Shown one piece after another: positions 62,671 through 64,000 of a stretch of DNA of 64,000 nucleotides (within the stretch, counting starts at the first letter, position 1; each line of letters begins with the position of its first letter). The notes below the pieces were generated by a model. The model did not search any database. It was not told the DNA's origin and saw nothing but the letters and a program-made list of their open reading frames with translations. Made by a program: the position numbers and the translations under genes. Source of the DNA: Methanomassiliicoccales archaeon. Its GTDB lineage: Archaea > Thermoplasmatota > Thermoplasmata > Methanomassiliicoccales > JACIVX01. Location of the stretch: positions 62,001 to 126,000 of the forward strand of contig JACIVX010000001.1 in the NCBI GenBank assembly GCA_014361295.1, written 5' to 3'.

Positions 62671-62680
62671 TTATATTTAA
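62671..62680 (-). promoter_or_regulatory. TATA box of acs
   Basis: On the minus strand TTAAATATAA is centred 29 bp before the acs ATG (62646), so the leader would be only a few nucleotides. Confidence 0.6.
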
Positions 62681-63092
62681 AAATTTTTGCGAAATCCTCG
62701 ACAATTGGCGTGTGAATTCGACAAAAATCGAAGGAAAATTGTCGATATGAGCACAAATGGAATCTTTGTGATCATAAGGGAATCAAAGGAGGCGAGAGCG
62801 ATATCGGATTGGATGATGTCATTATGAGAAAATTCATGCTTTTCAAGATGATTGATCGGCAAATATTGAACGCTTGAATCTCTGTTTCTGGTCAACAAGA
62901 GTAGCGATTAGCGAGTGTCTGGTTTTATCTCCAATATTTTTGAGAAAGATATGCGGCCACCTCGTTTCTTTTCAAACTCCTCGGTATCAAGGGTGAAAGG
63001 CAGCGAAAAGAATAAACAAAGCGTTGATAATGAGGTATACGAATCCGGGCATAACCCAACGGTTTCATGTGGACGAATTGGTGGGGAACATC
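62681..63092. other. Intergenic region between acs and the GT2 gene
   Basis: About 410 bases with no gene that I can support. It must hold the promoter of the rightward glycosyltransferase operon. An open frame in the GT2 frame begins at 63024, but no domain covers it. Confidence 0.4.
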
Positions 63093-63986
63093 ATGTCGGC
63101 GAATCGCGTGGCTGCGGTCATCCCCGCGTTTAACGAAGAGCTGACGATCGGCAGCGTTGTGCTTGAGACGAGAAAGCATGTTGATCAGGTGATTGTCGTC
63201 AACGACGGCTCTTTCGACAGAACCTCAGAGATTGCGAGATTGGCTGGTGCGTACGTCGTCGATCTTCCGAAAAACGGAGGAAAGGCGGCCGCGTTGAGGA
63301 AAGGGATCGAAATCGTAAGATCTCAGGGCTATGATGCATGCGTTTTCCTCGATGGCGATGGGCAACATGACCCCGATGAGATTCCGAGGATTATCGAGCC
63401 TGTGTTGAGGGGAGAGGCCGATCTTGTCATAGGGTCGAGGTTTCTTAACTCGAACGGCAGCACTCCCTCGTATCGTAAGGTGGGGCAGAGGATTCTCAAC
63501 ATCGTGACGAACATGGGCGTGAAGCAGAAGATCAGCGATTCGCAATCTGGGTTCAGGGCGTTGAGCGCCTCGGCGATCGAGAATTTCAATTTTCACTCCC
63601 GTGGCTATGCGATTGAGTCGGACATGATCCTTCATCTTTCGGGAAAGGGGATGAGGATCAAGGAGGTGCCAATCTCCTCGAGATACGACGTGCCGGAAGG
63701 ACATAAAAAGAAGCCCTTTGCCCACGGGTTGGAGGTGTTCGCAAGGGTCCTGAGGCTGGTGACTCAGAAGAGACCCCTTTTGATCATTGGTGTCCCAGGC
63801 TTTGTCATATTTCTTGCTGGTCTACTGCTTGGAATTCTCAGCTTGTTCGAGCATACACTCTTTGGCTGGGGATGGATGTTCCAGACATCGCTTGCTCTCT
63901 TCCTGTTCATTATTGGCATGGTCTTGGGGATAAGCGCCGTAACGCTGAACTCGATCGCTCAGATGTTTGGGGGTGGCATCAGGTGA
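63093..63986 (+). CDS. GT2-family glycosyltransferase with C-terminal membrane helices
   Basis: A 297-residue polyprenyl-phosphate-type glycosyltransferase. VAAVIPAFNEELTIGSVV opens the GT-A fold, VVNDGSFDRTSEIA and CVFLDGDGQHDPDEI hold the Asp residues for metal and nucleotide, and VIGSRFLN and DSQSGFRALS follow. Two helices near the end (PLLIIGVPGFVIFLAGLLLG, then FQTSLALFLFIIGMVLGI) anchor it. It is of the dolichol-phosphate-mannose-synthase type, making lipid-linked sugars. ATGs at 63030 and 63093 are possible; GGTGGGG precedes the latter. Confidence 0.9.
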   Translation: MSANRVAAVIPAFNEELTIGSVVLETRKHVDQVIVVNDGSFDRTSEIARLAGAYVVDLPKNGGKAAALRKGIEIVRSQGYDACVFLDGDGQHDPDEIPRIIEPVLRGEADLVIGSRFLNSNGSTPSYRKVGQRILNIVTNMGVKQKISDSQSGFRALSASAIENFNFHSRGYAIESDMILHLSGKGMRIKEVPISSRYDVPEGHKKKPFAHGLEVFARVLRLVTQKRPLLIIGVPGFVIFLAGLLLGILSLFEHTLFGWGWMFQTSLALFLFIIGMVLGISAVTLNSIAQMFGGGIR

Positions 63987-64000
63987 AAGTCGGAGTTTTC
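63983..64000 (+). CDS. Start of the next gene, truncated by the window edge
   Basis: GTG at 63983 overlaps the GT2 stop as GTGA and reads MKVGVF before the window ends. Six codons cannot identify it. Coupling to the GT2 gene suggests a surface-glycan operon, perhaps another glycosyltransferase or sugar enzyme. Confidence 0.5.

Overview
The window looks like the chromosome of a methanogenic (or methyl-coenzyme M reductase-dependent) archaeon, most likely of the Thermoplasmatota and perhaps a Methanomassiliicoccales relative. The case for an archaeon is TATA-box promoters 24-30 bp ahead of many start codons (leaderless genes), SufBC without a bacterial-type suf operon, a bat-type HTH_10 regulator, a pilin-type N-terminus on a giant surface protein, and a stand-alone PRC-barrel protein. 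The case for methanogenesis is a complete coenzyme F430 biosynthesis set. The order-level placement is inference: the window holds no mcr, rRNA or tRNA gene that I can recognise, and no CRISPR array.

Layout. 1-6.7 kb: start of a sugar epimerase (partial), a VOC protein, an ATP-cone/Mrr-like nuclease fusion, a large REC-PAS-PAS-GAF-PAS histidine kinase, and sufCB. 6.8-13.9 kb: an MFS transporter, a ZIP metal transporter, an orphan HdrA-like flavoprotein, a homocitrate/citramalate-type synthase, a methyltransferase and an anchored surface protein. 14.1-28.6 kb: the F430 island. cfbA-E-D-C-B reads leftward. Divergent from it, sirC-hemA-hemB-hemL-hemC-cobA-hemD reads rightward. nikM-N-Q-O, a nickel ECF transporter, converges on the hem operon. 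Together they cover every committed step from glutamyl-tRNA to F430 plus uptake of the metal. 29-32 kb: an ArsM-like methyltransferase, a tandem pair of small paralogues, an iron-sulfur flavoprotein, and a frameshifted HTH_10 regulator.

32.9-37.4 kb: one gene for a ~1490-residue exported protein with a pilin-type N-terminus and FG-GAP/VCBS-like repeats, closed by a clear hairpin/T-tract terminator. 37.5-45.3 kb: a cupin, a second ZIP transporter, a PRC-barrel protein, a polysaccharide flippase with a UDP-xylose-synthase-like enzyme and a second epimerase, a PAS/GAF histidine kinase, and a winged-helix regulator whose promoter carries repeated dyad half-sites. 45.6-57.2 kb: a 26-residue CxxC/lysine-rich mini-gene, an EamA transporter, a PAP2 phosphatase, a double UspA protein, a pair of overlapping membrane proteins, a GT4 glycosyltransferase, a six-repeat membrane protein, a DUF1616-like protein, a CPBP protease, a B12-type radical SAM enzyme and a small membrane protein. 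57.4-64 kb: a DUF3303-like protein lacking a normal start codon, a DapA-family lyase, a flavodoxin, an orphan receiver protein, AMP-forming acetyl-CoA synthetase, and a GT2 glycosyltransferase overlapping the next gene at the window edge.

The points that most deserve a second look are the self-contained F430 island with candidate operators at its promoters, the six-fold repeated membrane protein, the tandem small paralogues at 30.1-30.5 kb, the giant surface protein with a split propeller, and the triple-frameshift regulator.
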